A stretch of 41,757 bases of DNA from Pseudomonadota bacterium (GCA_023428245.1 JAEYYX010000126.1:1-41757); one strand, 5' to 3'. Shown: positions 1-9,708, numbered from the stretch's first letter. The notes: a model not told the origin generated them from the letters alone. Numbers and translations: made by a program.

Positions 1-17
1 GCCGGCCCGCGGCCGCC

Positions 18-48
<31 letters not shown>

Positions 49-52
49 CGTT

Positions 53-1450
53 TCACTTGATGATCAGCGCGTCGCAGGGGAAGCCAGCGAAGAACTGGGT
101 GACTTCGGGCTTCAGCCAAGTGTCGCAGGATTCGCCGAGGAGCTCGAGAGTCGTCGGATCGTTCATGCGCCAGTCGGTGCTCGGGATGAGCTCCTCGTTT
201 ACATAGATCTGGCCGGTCGCGACTTTGTCTTCCTTCACTTCGACGTTCGAGTGGCTCAGGTCGAAGATGCAGGACTTGAGGGCCTCGAGGCTGCTCTGAA
301 TCTGAGCAGCCAGAGCTGCCGGGTCGGCATCCATGAAAGCCTTCTTTGTCGTCGGGGCCGTATCGTACTTGCCCGCGGGGAGGAAGCATTCCGGGTTGCC
401 TTCCGGCGGGAGCGGGCTGCAAGTGGCCGGATCGGGCGCATTTCCGCTTGCGGTTCGCGCACTCGACCAAGCAGCGATGGAGCGGCACGAGTCAGCCATA
501 GGCCCGTTGTAAGGGTTGACCGTGAGGCCGGTAGTCCAATTCGGGAGCTCCCCCCAGCCGGCCTGCGCATAGAAATCAAACCACTCGGGGTTGTCGATGC
601 TCGAATCTTCGATCCCGAAGACCAAGGTCCTCACGCCTTTCGCCGCGGAGACCTGAAGCTCGGCGATGAGAGTGTCCGCTGCGCACTTGGCGTCGGGGTC
701 ATCACAGAAATCAGGATCCCCGTCCGTGACGAGCAAGATGTACCGATCGCCAGGGCTATCGTCGGCCAAGAGGAGGTCCGTGGCCTGCTGAATTGCCTTG
801 GCCGTCGGCGTCTCGGTCTTCCCCTCCGGTCGATTGAGCTGCTCATAAGCCGTGCGAATCGCCGCGTAGCTATTCTCCGCGAAGGGTACCCCTGAATCCG
901 TCAGGCCATCGCAAGAATTACTGGTGCCGGTAAAGGTGCCAAAACCAAGGCGAACGTCTGCTTGCAGCTCTTGGATGACAGGAAGAACGGCGCCCCTCAG
1001 GGTGTCCCAATAGGTTGGAGTCGACGAATCCCACATGCTCGTCGACCGATCCACGAGCACATAAACCGTCGGCGTTTTCGGCACGAAGCTCACTGCGACG
1101 CTATCGCAGAACTCCTCTTCCTCAGGCGGCACGTAGGTTCCCTTGCCGCCGCCGCCGATGACCAAGTCGTCGAAATCTTCGCCGTCAGAGTTTGAGGCGC
1201 CGCTGCCATCCGCGCCTGTGCCTTGGTTCCCGCCACCGCCCGCGGAAGCGTTCCCTCCTACCCCATGGTTTTGACCATCGCTGTGTCCGTCGCTCGTATC
1301 GCTGCCGTTGTCACTACTGCCATCACCGCCGGGGCCACCGGTCGGTTTACTGGCGCCGCAGGCGAGAGCGATGATTCCGAAAACCGCAAGTGATGGATAA
1401 GCGAGAGCCCGAAACAAAGAACGGGCATTACGAGTCCGAGGGGTAAGCAT
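53..1450 (-). CDS. vWA-domain lipoprotein
   Basis: Predicted 465-aa outer-surface or periplasmic lipoprotein with a von Willebrand factor A domain. I chose the ATG at 1450 because it gives a short basic N-region, a hydrophobic stretch and a lipobox ending at Cys31 (ALAC); the frame stays open further upstream without signal features. Residues about 35-115 are a Gly/Ser/Asp-rich linker, a common stalk in myxobacterial lipoproteins. The vWA domain follows (about 125-340) with an intact MIDAS DxSxS (D134-S138), and several Cys pairs in the C-terminal half suggest disulfides. vWA domains of this kind bind metal and mediate protein contacts; no partner is evident. It stands alone, with the cellobiose phosphorylase upstream on the same strand. 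The family call is firm; the function is unknown. Confidence 0.85.
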   Translation of the reverse strand: MLTPRTRNARSLFRALAYPSLAVFGIIALACGASKPTGGPGGDGSSDNGSDTSDGHSDGQNHGVGGNASAGGGGNQGTGADGSGASNSDGEDFDDLVIGGGGKGTYVPPEEEEFCDSVAVSFVPKTPTVYVLVDRSTSMWDSSTPTYWDTLRGAVLPVIQELQADVRLGFGTFTGTSNSCDGLTDSGVPFAENSYAAIRTAYEQLNRPEGKTETPTAKAIQQATDLLLADDSPGDRYILLVTDGDPDFCDDPDAKCAADTLIAELQVSAAKGVRTLVFGIEDSSIDNPEWFDFYAQAGWGELPNWTTGLTVNPYNGPMADSCRSIAAWSSARTASGNAPDPATCSPLPPEGNPECFLPAGKYDTAPTTKKAFMDADPAALAAQIQSSLEALKSCIFDLSHSNVEVKEDKVATGQIYVNEELIPSTDWRMNDPTTLELLGESCDTWLKPEVTQFFAGFPCDALIIK

Positions 1451-1470
1451 GATGGATGAAAAAGTGTAGC

Positions 1471-1485
1471 CTGAAGCGCTTTCAG
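1471..1485. promoter_or_regulatory. Imperfect inverted repeat, operator-like
   Basis: CTGAAGCGCTTTCAG is a near-perfect inverted repeat with an AGCGCT centre, 20 bp upstream of the vWA lipoprotein start. It resembles the shape of LacI-family operators (half-sites meeting at a central CG), but no regulator is encoded nearby and it could be chance. Confidence 0.25.
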
Positions 1486-1584
1486 CGGCCACGCGTGGGA
1501 ACGGCCAAATCGGAACAAATTCGGCCGCCGTCGCCGTTTTTGCAATGACGCCAATTTTCGGCCAGACAAGACGGATGGACGCAA

Positions 1585-1617
1585 AGAGGGCGGCGAGCCA
1601 TCCGCTCACCGCCCTCT
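1585..1617 (-). terminator. Hairpin downstream of cellobiose phosphorylase
   Basis: Fourteen-base arms (1585-1598 and 1604-1617) pair with one wobble around a 5-base loop, about 90 bases after the GH94 stop. On the minus strand only a short T tract follows, so it may be a T-poor terminator or an mRNA-protecting hairpin. A second, weaker hairpin (CCTAGAGCC/GGCTACTAGG) lies at 1630-1654. Confidence 0.45.
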
Positions 1618-1707
1618 CCTTCCCCGCGTCCTAGAGCCATTTTTGGCTACTAGGCGGGACTTCAGGAAGCGCCCAGGAGACGAAACCGCCCCCGAGCGCC
1701 TCATACT

Positions 1708-4140
1708 TCAGACCTCGCAGAGCACGTTCACGACCGAGCCAGCCGGCGCGTAGGGCACGAGGTTCCCCTCGATGGGCTTGCCGTCGACCGTCAGCTTGGC
1801 AGGCCCCGCCGACCCGGAGTTCTTCACGGTGATCTTATAGGTCGCACCACGCGCACGCCGGGTCACCTCGTAGCTCGGGACCTCCTTGGTCATGCAGGGC
1901 TGCACGACGAGACCATCCCACTCAGGACGGACGCCGAGCAGGTATTGGCTGATGGCCACGAAGTTCCAGGAACCCGTACCCGTGAGCCAGCTGTTTTTCG
2001 CCTCACCGGGCTTCACAGCGTCCTTGCCCGCGATCATCTGGGCGTAGACGTAAGGCTCGGTGCGGTGGAGATCGCTGATGTCTTCAAGATACGAAGGGCA
2101 AATCTTCCGGTAGTACTCCCAGGCGCGCTCGGGCCGTCCCACGACGGTCTCGGCGATCATGACCCACGGGTTATTGTGGCAGAAGATACCGGCGTTCTCT
2201 TTGTAGCCGGCGGGGTACGTCGAGATCTCTCCGTACTCGACGACGTATTCGGTAAAAGCGGGGTTATTCAGGACGATGCCGTAAGGGCAGTCGAGGTACT
2301 CCTTGACCGAATCGAGCGCCTTGATGGCATGACCCGTGTTCACGCCGATGCCGGCCATGACGCAGTAGCCTTGGGGCTCGATGAAGATCTTGGCCTCTTT
2401 GTTCTCCTTGGAGCCGACCTTTTTGCCGAAGAAGTCGTAGGCGCGGAGGAACCAATCCCCGTCCCAGCCCTTGTCGAGCACGACCTTCTCCATCTTGGCA
2501 ACCTCGGCGCGGACGCGCTCGGCTTCCGCCTTGTCGCCCTTGCGCTCGGCCATGTCCGCGTACATCGGACCGATCGAGACGAACATGCCCGCGATGAAGA
2601 TCGACTCAGCCGTGCGTCCTTCGCGGTTCTCCGTGGTCTGGAAGCTCTCGCCGGGCGTCTCGCTGAAGCAGTTCAGGTTCAAGCAGTCGTTCCAGTCGGC
2701 GCGCCCGATGAGCGGGAGGCCGTTCGGACCGATGTTGTGCAGAACGTGGTCGAAGGAGCGCTTGCAGTGCTCGAGGAGACTCTTGGCCTTCGATTCGTCG
2801 TTGTCGAAGGGGACCTGCTCGTCGAGGATCGAGAAGTCGCCGCTCTCCTTGATGTAGGCGGCGACCCCAAGAATGAGCCAGAGCGGATCGTCATTGAAGC
2901 CGCTGCCAATCGCGTTGTTGCCCCGCTTGGTGAGGGGCTGATACTGGTGATAGGCGCTGCCGTCCTCGAACTGCGTCGCGGCGATGTCGAGAATACGCTC
3001 ACGAGCACGCTCGGGGATCAGGTGCACGAAGCCGAGCAGATCCTGGTTCGAGTCGCGGAAGCCCATGCCGCGTCCGATGCCGCTCTCGAAGAACGAGGCG
3101 GAGCGCGACATGTTGAAGGTGACCATACATTGGTACTGGTTCCAGATGTTCACCATGCGATCGAGTTTGTCTTCGCTCGACTTCAGCGAATAACCCGAGA
3201 GGAGGTTGTTCCAGTAAGCTTTCAGCTCCCCGAGCGCACTATCGACCTTCTCCTTCGAGTCGAGCTCGGAGATGAGCGCTTGGGCAGGCTTCTTGTTGAT
3301 GACGCCCTTCGACTCCCACTTCTCCTCCTTCGAGACTTCGATATAGCCGAGGACGAAGGAGAGGTGTTTCTCTTCGCCGGGAGCGAGCTCGAGCTCGAGG
3401 CATTGCGAAGCGACCGGCGACCAGCCAGCGGCCTTCGAGTTCCGGCTCTTGCCCTCTAGTACAACCTGGGGCTCGTGGAAGCCATTGTAGAGGCCGAGGA
3501 ACGTCTCGCGGTCCGTGTCGTAACCGGCGACCGGCGCGTTCACGTGGTAGAATGCGTAGTGGTTCCGGCGCTCTTTGAACTCGGTTTTGTGATAGATGGT
3601 CTGGCCACCACCGGTGATTTCGACCTCACCCGTCGAGAAGTTTCGCTGGAAGTTGGTCATGTCGTCCTCGGCGTTCCAAAGGCACCACTCGAGGAAAGAG
3701 TAGAGCTGGAAGCTCTTCTTCTGGGACGATTCGTTCTTCAGGGTGACCGAGTGGACCTCACAGGTCTTGCCCACGGGCACGAAGAAGAGCGTCGAAACCG
3801 AGAGCCCGTTCTTCTTGCCGGTGATGCGTGAGTAGCCGAGGCCGTGGCGGCACTCGTAGGAGTCGAGATCGGTCTTCACCGGGCCCCAGGAAGGGTTCCA
3901 CACGGTGTCGCCTTCCTTCACGTAGAAGTAGCGCCCGCCATCGTCCGTCGGAACGTTATTGTACCGGTAACGGGTCAAACGACGGAGCTTGGCGTCCCGG
4001 TAGAAGCAATAGCCGCCGGCCTGATTGGAGACGAGACCGAAGAACTGCTCCGAACCAAGGTAATTGATCCAGGGATACGGGGTCTTCGGGGTGGTGATGA
4101 CGTACTCTTTGTTGTCGTCGTCGAAGTGACCGAAACGCAT
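1708..4140 (-). CDS. Cellobiose phosphorylase (GH94)
   Basis: Cytoplasmic enzyme that phosphorolyses cellobiose to glucose 1-phosphate and glucose. The 810-aa product from the ATG at 4140 matches the family length. It opens with the characteristic MRFGHFDDDNKEYVITTP block and runs colinear with the Cellvibrio gilvus enzyme as I recall it, including the RYRYNN, RMVNIWNQYQC and GIGRGMGFRDSNQD motifs. Asp485 in the ADWND motif is the expected general acid. The C-terminal region keeps GEISTYPAGYKENAGIFCHN and the phosphate-site surroundings. No signal peptide. The frame is open upstream to 4491, but that extension is unlike the family. It sits near two GH9 genes, which fits intracellular use of cellobiose released outside, and it is divergent from kup. 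Substrate could in principle be another beta-glucoside, but the near-complete colinearity argues for cellobiose. Confidence 0.95.
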   Translation of the reverse strand: MRFGHFDDDNKEYVITTPKTPYPWINYLGSEQFFGLVSNQAGGYCFYRDAKLRRLTRYRYNNVPTDDGGRYFYVKEGDTVWNPSWGPVKTDLDSYECRHGLGYSRITGKKNGLSVSTLFFVPVGKTCEVHSVTLKNESSQKKSFQLYSFLEWCLWNAEDDMTNFQRNFSTGEVEITGGGQTIYHKTEFKERRNHYAFYHVNAPVAGYDTDRETFLGLYNGFHEPQVVLEGKSRNSKAAGWSPVASQCLELELAPGEEKHLSFVLGYIEVSKEEKWESKGVINKKPAQALISELDSKEKVDSALGELKAYWNNLLSGYSLKSSEDKLDRMVNIWNQYQCMVTFNMSRSASFFESGIGRGMGFRDSNQDLLGFVHLIPERARERILDIAATQFEDGSAYHQYQPLTKRGNNAIGSGFNDDPLWLILGVAAYIKESGDFSILDEQVPFDNDESKAKSLLEHCKRSFDHVLHNIGPNGLPLIGRADWNDCLNLNCFSETPGESFQTTENREGRTAESIFIAGMFVSIGPMYADMAERKGDKAEAERVRAEVAKMEKVVLDKGWDGDWFLRAYDFFGKKVGSKENKEAKIFIEPQGYCVMAGIGVNTGHAIKALDSVKEYLDCPYGIVLNNPAFTEYVVEYGEISTYPAGYKENAGIFCHNNPWVMIAETVVGRPERAWEYYRKICPSYLEDISDLHRTEPYVYAQMIAGKDAVKPGEAKNSWLTGTGSWNFVAISQYLLGVRPEWDGLVVQPCMTKEVPSYEVTRRARGATYKITVKNSGSAGPAKLTVDGKPIEGNLVPYAPAGSVVNVLCEV

Positions 4141-4463
4141 GACGTAGTTTTTCTTTCTTCGCGGGGCCGCTCGTAGGGCCGAGAGGACTTGGCAGTGGCC
4201 GTGGCCAACCGGGCCCCGGGCACAAAGCAGGGCGACTCCTAGCATTCCCCCCGCGCCCTTGAAAGATGCCGGAGAACCGGGACGACCGGTCCTTGTGGCC
4301 TCCAAAAAGTCAGCGCTATTCAGCGCGGGCGGAGGGCAATCGACGCGGCTCGACCTCCTCGCTCGAGCGCCTCGCCCGGCCGCCCCAGGTCTTGTGGGGC
4401 AAAGTGGTTCCGGCGCGCCCTCGGGTGGACTATGGGCCGAAGCGGACGTTCGATAGAGAACCG
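4141..4463. other. Divergent intergenic region, GH94 / kup
   Basis: A 323-bp gap between divergent genes that must hold both promoters. It is GC-rich with self-complementary runs such as CCGGGCCCCGGG near 4210. I see no convincing -35/-10 pair or operator in it. Open frames in it are in-frame extensions of the flanking genes. Confidence 0.5.
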
Positions 4464-6446
4464 ATGACCGACTCGAATCCAGACGGGCCATCTCCCGCGG
4501 AGGCTGCCCTTTCTTCTGAAGCTTCCGCTATTTCGCCCGACGATCGCGCCCCCCCCGCGCCCCCACCGCAAGGGAGCCATTCGGAGCACGGACACAAAGG
4601 CATCATCGCCCTCAGCGTCGCGGCGCTCGGCGTCGTCTACGGCGACATCGGCACGAGCCCTCTCTACGCGCTTCGTGAGTGTTTCTCCGGAGCCCACGGC
4701 CTGCCGGTCACGGAGACCAACATCTTCGGCGTCCTCTCGTTGATCTTCTGGTCTCTGACGATCTCCGTCTCCATCAAATACGTCCTCTACGTGCTCCGAG
4801 CCGACAACCATGGCGAGGGTGGTGAGCTCGCGCTGATGGCCCTGGCGCTCACGCACGGCTCCGACGCGAAATGGCGCAAGAACATCATCATTCTGCTCGG
4901 ACTCTTTGGTGCTGCGCTGCTTTACGGCGACGGCATGCTTACTCCCGCGGTGTCGGTGCTCTCCGCCGTCGAAGGCCTCACGGTGGTCACGAGTCGACTC
5001 GAGCACGTCGTCCTGCCGATCACCTGCCTCCTCTTGTTCGGGCTCTTTTCGGCCCAGAAGCGGGGCACGGGAAAAATCGGGGCCATCTTCGGCCCTGTGA
5101 TGGTGCTTTGGTTCTGCACCATCGGGCTGCTCGGTCTCGGTCAGCTGATCCAAGAGCCGCGCATCCTTGCTTCGCTGAACCCGGTCTACGCAGTCCAGTT
5201 CTTCATGAAGAACGGCATCCACGGCATGGTCGTGCTCGGCGCTGTGTTCCTCGTGATCACGGGTGGTGAGGCGCTCTATGCGGACATGGGTCATTTCGGA
5301 GCTCAGCCAATCCGCGTTTCTTGGTTCCTCTTCGTCGGGCCCGCGCTGCTCCTGAACTACCTCGGCCAAGGCGCCCTTCTGCTCCGGAGCCCCGAGCTCG
5401 CCGAGAGCCCCTTCTTCTCCCTCGCACCGCGGTGGGCTCTCTTGCCGCTCGTGCTGCTCTCGACCTGCGCCACGATCATCGCCTCTCAGGCGCTCATTTC
5501 AGGGGCATTTTCGGTCACCCGACAAGCGACCATGCTCGGCTATCTGCCGCGCTTCGAGGTCAAGCACACCTCCGCCCACGAGATCGGTCAGATTTACGTG
5601 CCGCTCGTGAACTGGGTCCTGATGATCTCGACGATCCTGCTCGTCCTGAGCTTCCAGTCGTCGACCCGCCTCGCCGCGGCTTATGGCGTTGCCGTCACGA
5701 CCAGCATGCTCATCACGACGGCCCTCGCCTACGTGGTCGCGCGCAAGGCCTGGAAATGGAGCGCGCCCCTCGCCCTCAGCGTCACGATCATCTTCTTCTG
5801 CGTCGACCTGGCCTTCTTCTCCTCGACGGTCCTAAAAATTCCGCAGGGTGGCTGGGTCCCGCTCTTGGTCGGCGCAGCGATGCTCACGGTCATGCTCACC
5901 TGGCACCGGGGACGGGGTCTCGTGGCTGAGCGGATTGTCGAAGAGATCATCCCCATCGATGATTTCGTGGAAGTCTTGCACGTCGAGATGCCCGCGCGCG
6001 TTCCCGGTACCGCGGTGTTCATGACGAGCAACTCAGACGGCACCCCGCCGCCGCTCATGCAGAACTTCCGCTTCAACAGGGTGGTTCACAAGCAGGTCAT
6101 CCTGCTCACGGTGGTCACCGAACAGGTGCCCTATATCGATGTCTCGAAGCGCGTTGATGTCATTGATCTCGGCCACGGCTTCATTCGCATCGTCGCCCAC
6201 TACGGCTTCATGGAGCAGCCCGATCTCACGGAGATCTTGCGTCGGCCCGACACCCCCTCCCCGCCCCTCGACCACACGACCTTCTTCCTCGGGCGCGAGG
6301 CTCTCCGCCTCACGGAGCGCGGGGGCATGGCTCGCTGGCGCAAGTTTCTCTACGCGTTCTTGCTGCGAAATTCCGCGAGAGCGACGACCTTCTTCGGCCT
6401 GCCTTCAGACCGCGTCATCGAAATCGGCGGTCAGATCGACCTGTAA
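4464..6446 (+). CDS. kup: Kup-family potassium uptake protein
   Basis: Inner-membrane K+:H+ symporter of the KUP/HAK/KT family, 660 aa from the ATG at 4464. The frame extends upstream to 4266, but that part has no family match. After a roughly 45-residue polar N-terminus come the family signatures ALGVVYGDIGTSPLYALREC, the GGELALMAL motif and LLYGDGMLTPAVSVLSAVEG, then about twelve hydrophobic segments. The last 170 residues form the cytoplasmic C-terminal domain, beginning after the HRGRGLVAERI segment. Low-affinity K+ import at low pH or osmotic change is the known role in E. coli. It is monocistronic, divergent from the GH94 gene and convergent with the NSS unit. The call is firm. Confidence 0.95.
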   Translation: MTDSNPDGPSPAEAALSSEASAISPDDRAPPAPPPQGSHSEHGHKGIIALSVAALGVVYGDIGTSPLYALRECFSGAHGLPVTETNIFGVLSLIFWSLTISVSIKYVLYVLRADNHGEGGELALMALALTHGSDAKWRKNIIILLGLFGAALLYGDGMLTPAVSVLSAVEGLTVVTSRLEHVVLPITCLLLFGLFSAQKRGTGKIGAIFGPVMVLWFCTIGLLGLGQLIQEPRILASLNPVYAVQFFMKNGIHGMVVLGAVFLVITGGEALYADMGHFGAQPIRVSWFLFVGPALLLNYLGQGALLLRSPELAESPFFSLAPRWALLPLVLLSTCATIIASQALISGAFSVTRQATMLGYLPRFEVKHTSAHEIGQIYVPLVNWVLMISTILLVLSFQSSTRLAAAYGVAVTTSMLITTALAYVVARKAWKWSAPLALSVTIIFFCVDLAFFSSTVLKIPQGGWVPLLVGAAMLTVMLTWHRGRGLVAERIVEEIIPIDDFVEVLHVEMPARVPGTAVFMTSNSDGTPPPLMQNFRFNRVVHKQVILLTVVTEQVPYIDVSKRVDVIDLGHGFIRIVAHYGFMEQPDLTEILRRPDTPSPPLDHTTFFLGREALRLTERGGMARWRKFLYAFLLRNSARATTFFGLPSDRVIEIGGQIDL

Positions 6447-6528
6447 GAAGACGCGCTGGGTCCTGGGCGCTCGCAGAAGCGCAGTCCCCCAAGGTCCGAA
6501 CGAGCTCCGCGTCCGAACGAACTTCCCT

Positions 6529-6693
6529 TCAGCCGACGCCTTCGGAAGGGGAGCGCCCCCCCTCGCGCCCCGCTCCATCTTCGTCCTCCGGCGGCTCCAC
6601 GTGGGAGACCAGCACTCGATGGAAGCAGAACGTCGTGAGCCCAATGACGGAGGTCAGAGAGCTCAACATGAAGATCCAGCCGAGCGGCGTCAC
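6529..6693 (-). CDS. MetS-like small subunit of NSS transporter
   Basis: A 54-aa frame starts at a GTG that overlaps the stop of the NSS transporter in a GTGA arrangement, implying translational coupling. The translation begins (M/V)TPLGWIFMLSSLTSVIGL and continues TTFCFHRVLV, which is one transmembrane helix, followed by a polar acidic/Gly tail (VEPPEDEDG onward). Small one-helix proteins in exactly this position are known as MetS partners of MetP-type NSS symporters, needed for activity in Corynebacterium. Position, size and topology support the call; I did not align it to a family model. Confidence 0.75.
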   Translation of the reverse strand: MTPLGWIFMLSSLTSVIGLTTFCFHRVLVSHVEPPEDEDGAGREGGRSPSEGVG

Positions 6694-8303
6694 AGTGTCC
6701 CCCTTGATCCGATGACCTCGTCGAGTTTCCCGTCGACGTCGAGGCCGGCCGCCCGGAGGCGCACCTCAAGTTGTCTCGTCAAGAGCAAGAGGCCCGCGAT
6801 CACGAGAGCTAGCCCCGCAAGTGTCCAGGCAACCACATGGTTGTCGAAGATAGCCTGCACGTAGCCGGGCAACGATTGAAAGCAGAAGCCCACAAGCACC
6901 ACGAGTAGATAGCTCGGCGCCACGTACTTCATGACGAACCTGTAGATCCGCGGAATGCGAATGAGCGCGCCGTGATGGGCCTCGGCTAAACCTCGCTCGA
7001 CTCCGAAGACCCATCCGAAGGTCACGATCTGCACCGTCGCGAAGACAAAGATGCCGAGCGTCCCGACCCAGAAGTCCATCGTGTCGAGGGCCACGAGATT
7101 CTCGCTCTGGTAAAGGACCCAGGCGGAGCCGAGCGTGGCTGGGATCGCGGTCAGCCAGACGGCGCGCGCCCGCGACACGCCGAGCGCCTCGCAAACGAAC
7201 GCAACCACCGGCTGGAGCATCGAGAGCGAGCTCGTGATGGCCGCCAAAAACAGCATCAAGAACCAGACGAAGCCGAAGAAGCGGCCTGGCGGGCCCATGT
7301 GCTCAAACACGACCGGCAAGGTCTGAAACCCGAGCCCAAAGGTTCCCCCTGCCGCACCGCTTGCGCCCAGGAAAATAAAGGCGGCCGGGATCGTGATCAG
7401 GCCGCCGAACACCACTTCAAAGAGCTCGTTCGTCGAGGCCGCGGTCAGACCCGAGAGCACGACGTCGTCCTTGCGGCGAAGATAGGACGCGTAGTTGATG
7501 ATGACGCCGAAGCCGACCGAGAGACTGAAGAAGACCTGAGCCGCTGCTGCGAGCCAGGTCTTGAAGTCCGCGAGCTGGGAGAGGTTCGGGTTCCACATGT
7601 AACCGAGACCTCCGAGAACATTCCGCTCAGGGAAGTTCGGGTCCGGCGTTCCCAACGTCAGAACACGTCCCAAGACGATACAGGCGCAAAGCGCCATGAG
7701 CGGCATGCCCAAGCGGGACACACGCTCGATCCCCTTCGAAATCCCGCGGCCCACGAACCAAACGTTGAGGCCCGTCACCACGAGCCAAGGCGCCGCGCGC
7801 TCAAGGAAATAAGCGCCCGTCCCACCAACGCCGGACACCTCCGCGAAGTGATTGCTCGCTCCCTCCGAGTAGCGCGATGGCTCGTCGCCCAGCTGAATGC
7901 CGCCGGTCAGGTAGTCCCAGGCGTAACGCATGCACCAGGTCTCGATCACCACGTAGTACATGTAGATCACGAGCGGGACGAGCAGACCGAGCACGCCCAA
8001 ATAGCGCGTCGTCCGGCCTCCACCGATGGCGCCGAGCACCGCCGGACTCGAGTGAAAACCCTTGTGGCCGCCGTAGCGCGCCATAGTCCACTCGGCCCAA
8101 CCGATCGGGATGCCGAGGAAGACGAGGGCGAACACGTAGGGGATCATGAACGCTCCCCCGCCGTTCTCGACGGCCTGTCCCGGGAAGCGCAGGAAATTTC
8201 CAAGCCCGACGGCCGACCCCGCGACCGCCAAAATCACCCCGATCTTGGAGCTCCAGCGCTCCTCACTCTCCGCTCTCGGACGGGGGCTCTCGTCAGTCGT
8301 CAC
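6690..8303 (-). CDS. Sodium-dependent NSS-family transporter
   Basis: Polytopic Na+-coupled symporter of the neurotransmitter:sodium symporter (SNF) family, 537 aa from the GTG at 8303. The family start RWSSKIGVILAVAGSAVGLG (the Na+/substrate-binding TM1 with its unwound GNFLRFP) lies close to this start. The frame is open to an ATG at 8396, but that part overlaps the divergent promoter region. About eleven to twelve membrane helices are visible, including the TM6 region FFSLSVGFGVIINYASY. Substrates of bacterial members are amino acids (Trp, Leu, Met); which one here cannot be told. A 54-aa one-helix protein is coupled downstream. The gene is divergent from an MFS permease, with 121 bp between them. 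Confidence 0.92.
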   Translation of the reverse strand: MTTDESPRPRAESEERWSSKIGVILAVAGSAVGLGNFLRFPGQAVENGGGAFMIPYVFALVFLGIPIGWAEWTMARYGGHKGFHSSPAVLGAIGGGRTTRYLGVLGLLVPLVIYMYYVVIETWCMRYAWDYLTGGIQLGDEPSRYSEGASNHFAEVSGVGGTGAYFLERAAPWLVVTGLNVWFVGRGISKGIERVSRLGMPLMALCACIVLGRVLTLGTPDPNFPERNVLGGLGYMWNPNLSQLADFKTWLAAAAQVFFSLSVGFGVIINYASYLRRKDDVVLSGLTAASTNELFEVVFGGLITIPAAFIFLGASGAAGGTFGLGFQTLPVVFEHMGPPGRFFGFVWFLMLFLAAITSSLSMLQPVVAFVCEALGVSRARAVWLTAIPATLGSAWVLYQSENLVALDTMDFWVGTLGIFVFATVQIVTFGWVFGVERGLAEAHHGALIRIPRIYRFVMKYVAPSYLLVVLVGFCFQSLPGYVQAIFDNHVVAWTLAGLALVIAGLLLLTRQLEVRLRAAGLDVDGKLDEVIGSRGTL

Positions 8304-8424
8304 TCGAACCGTTTTCGCCAACCTGTCCCCTCGTCGCAAGCCAAAATGGCACCGATTTTTCGGGTTCCGAGCGCCCCGAAAGCCCGTGGGAACCAAGGGC
8401 CGTCTCTGGTATGGGGAGCACTTT

Positions 8425-9708
8425 ATGTTCGGCTTGTCGCGTTATCAATGGCTCGTCCTTTTCGCTGCCTGGCTCGGCTGGGGCTTTGACGTCTTCGACG
8501 GACTTCTCTTCAACTTCGTCGCCCCTATCTGCATCCCGAACCTCCTCGGCCTCGATCCGGCCGACCCGGCGACGCACAAGACGACCATGTACTGGACCGC
8601 GAGCCTCACGAGCCTCCTGCTCGTCGGCTGGGCCATCGGCGGCATCATCTTCGGCAAGCTCACCGACCGCTTCGGGCGAACGAAGACGCTGCTTCTGACG
8701 ATGCTCACCTACGCGCTTGGTACGGCCGCCTGCGCCTTCTCTCCCCACATCCTCTTCCTCGCGTGTTTCCGTTTCATTGCCGCGCTTGGTATCGGTGGCG
8801 AATGGGCCGCAGGGGCGTCTCTCGTCGCCGAGACTCTGCCTCGTGAAAAGCGCGTGATGGGCGGAGCTTTGCTCTACACGTCGGCGCCTTTCGGACTCTT
8901 CCTCGCGACCTTCGTAAACGATCTTTTCACACGCCAGATGGATTCTCTGGCATCGAACCCCGATCTCTCCTGGCGCGCCGTCTTCCTGACAGGACTGATC
9001 CCGGCCTTCGTCGCCCTGCTCATCCGCATGAAGGTCAAAGAGTCCGAGGAGTGGACTCCTTCCGACGAGGCACCGCGCATCCGCGAGCTCTTCTCGCCCG
9101 AGCTCCGTCGCCGCACCATCGGCGCCCTCGTCCTCTCTATCACCGCGCTCATCACCTGGTGGACCTGCAGCGCGTTCTTACCCGTCGTCGCCTCCTACCT
9201 GGCTCAGACAGAAAATACCGATCCGTCCCAGCTCGCGCTCGAGAAGACAGCCTTCATCACCACCGCCACCACGCGCTTCAACCTCGGGGGCCTGATCGGA
9301 ACGTTGCTCACGATCCCAGCGGCGCTCTATCTCGGGCGCCGCCCCATGTTCGCGATCTATTTTGCGTTCAGCGCCGTCGGCGTCTGGGCCACCTACGCGC
9401 TCCCGCTCTCGCCCAACGTGCGGATGTTCGCGATGGGCCTGACGGGAGTCAGTGTTTTCGGCGTGTTTGGCGCGTTTTCGTTCTACCTGCCCGAGCTGTT
9501 CCCGACGCGTCTCCGCGGAACTGGTGCCGGCTTCTGTTACAACTTCGGGCGGATCGCTACGGCGTTCTTCCCCTTCATCGTCGGCGTCATTGTTCGCTCC
9601 GGGATCAGCCCCCTCGAGACGCTCAAATGGGTTGCTATCGCGCCCGCTCTCGGACTCGTCGCGATGGCCTTCGGTTACGGCGACGAGACAAGGCATCAAG
9701 GGGCATAG
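8425..9708 (+). CDS. MFS transporter (metabolite:H+ symporter type)
   Basis: Inner-membrane major facilitator permease, 427 aa. I chose the ATG at 8425, preceded by GGGGAG at good spacing; the longer frame to 8146 has no membrane character. The start MFGLSRYQWLVLFAAWLGWG (TM1) includes the GWGFDVFD motif. The loop 2-3 signature is GKLTDRFGRTKTLL, and TM4 carries GIGGEWAAGASLVAE, typical of the sialate/lactate/aromatic-acid and sugar branches. Twelve helices can be traced. Being next to a cellulase locus suggests sugar or organic acid transport, but the GEW motif is shared by many substrate groups and no substrate can be assigned. Confidence 0.9.
   Translation: MFGLSRYQWLVLFAAWLGWGFDVFDGLLFNFVAPICIPNLLGLDPADPATHKTTMYWTASLTSLLLVGWAIGGIIFGKLTDRFGRTKTLLLTMLTYALGTAACAFSPHILFLACFRFIAALGIGGEWAAGASLVAETLPREKRVMGGALLYTSAPFGLFLATFVNDLFTRQMDSLASNPDLSWRAVFLTGLIPAFVALLIRMKVKESEEWTPSDEAPRIRELFSPELRRRTIGALVLSITALITWWTCSAFLPVVASYLAQTENTDPSQLALEKTAFITTATTRFNLGGLIGTLLTIPAALYLGRRPMFAIYFAFSAVGVWATYALPLSPNVRMFAMGLTGVSVFGVFGAFSFYLPELFPTRLRGTGAGFCYNFGRIATAFFPFIVGVIVRSGISPLETLKWVAIAPALGLVAMAFGYGDETRHQGA

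Noticed and set aside
1945..3459. 504-codon plus-strand frame opposite cellobiose phosphorylase
   Set aside because: Antisense shadow rich in Val/Leu/Asp/Glu, no family features.
4141..4491. N-terminal extension of cellobiose phosphorylase
   Set aside because: The family start MRFGHFDDDN is at 4140; the extension is Arg/Pro-rich and overlaps the kup promoter region and start.
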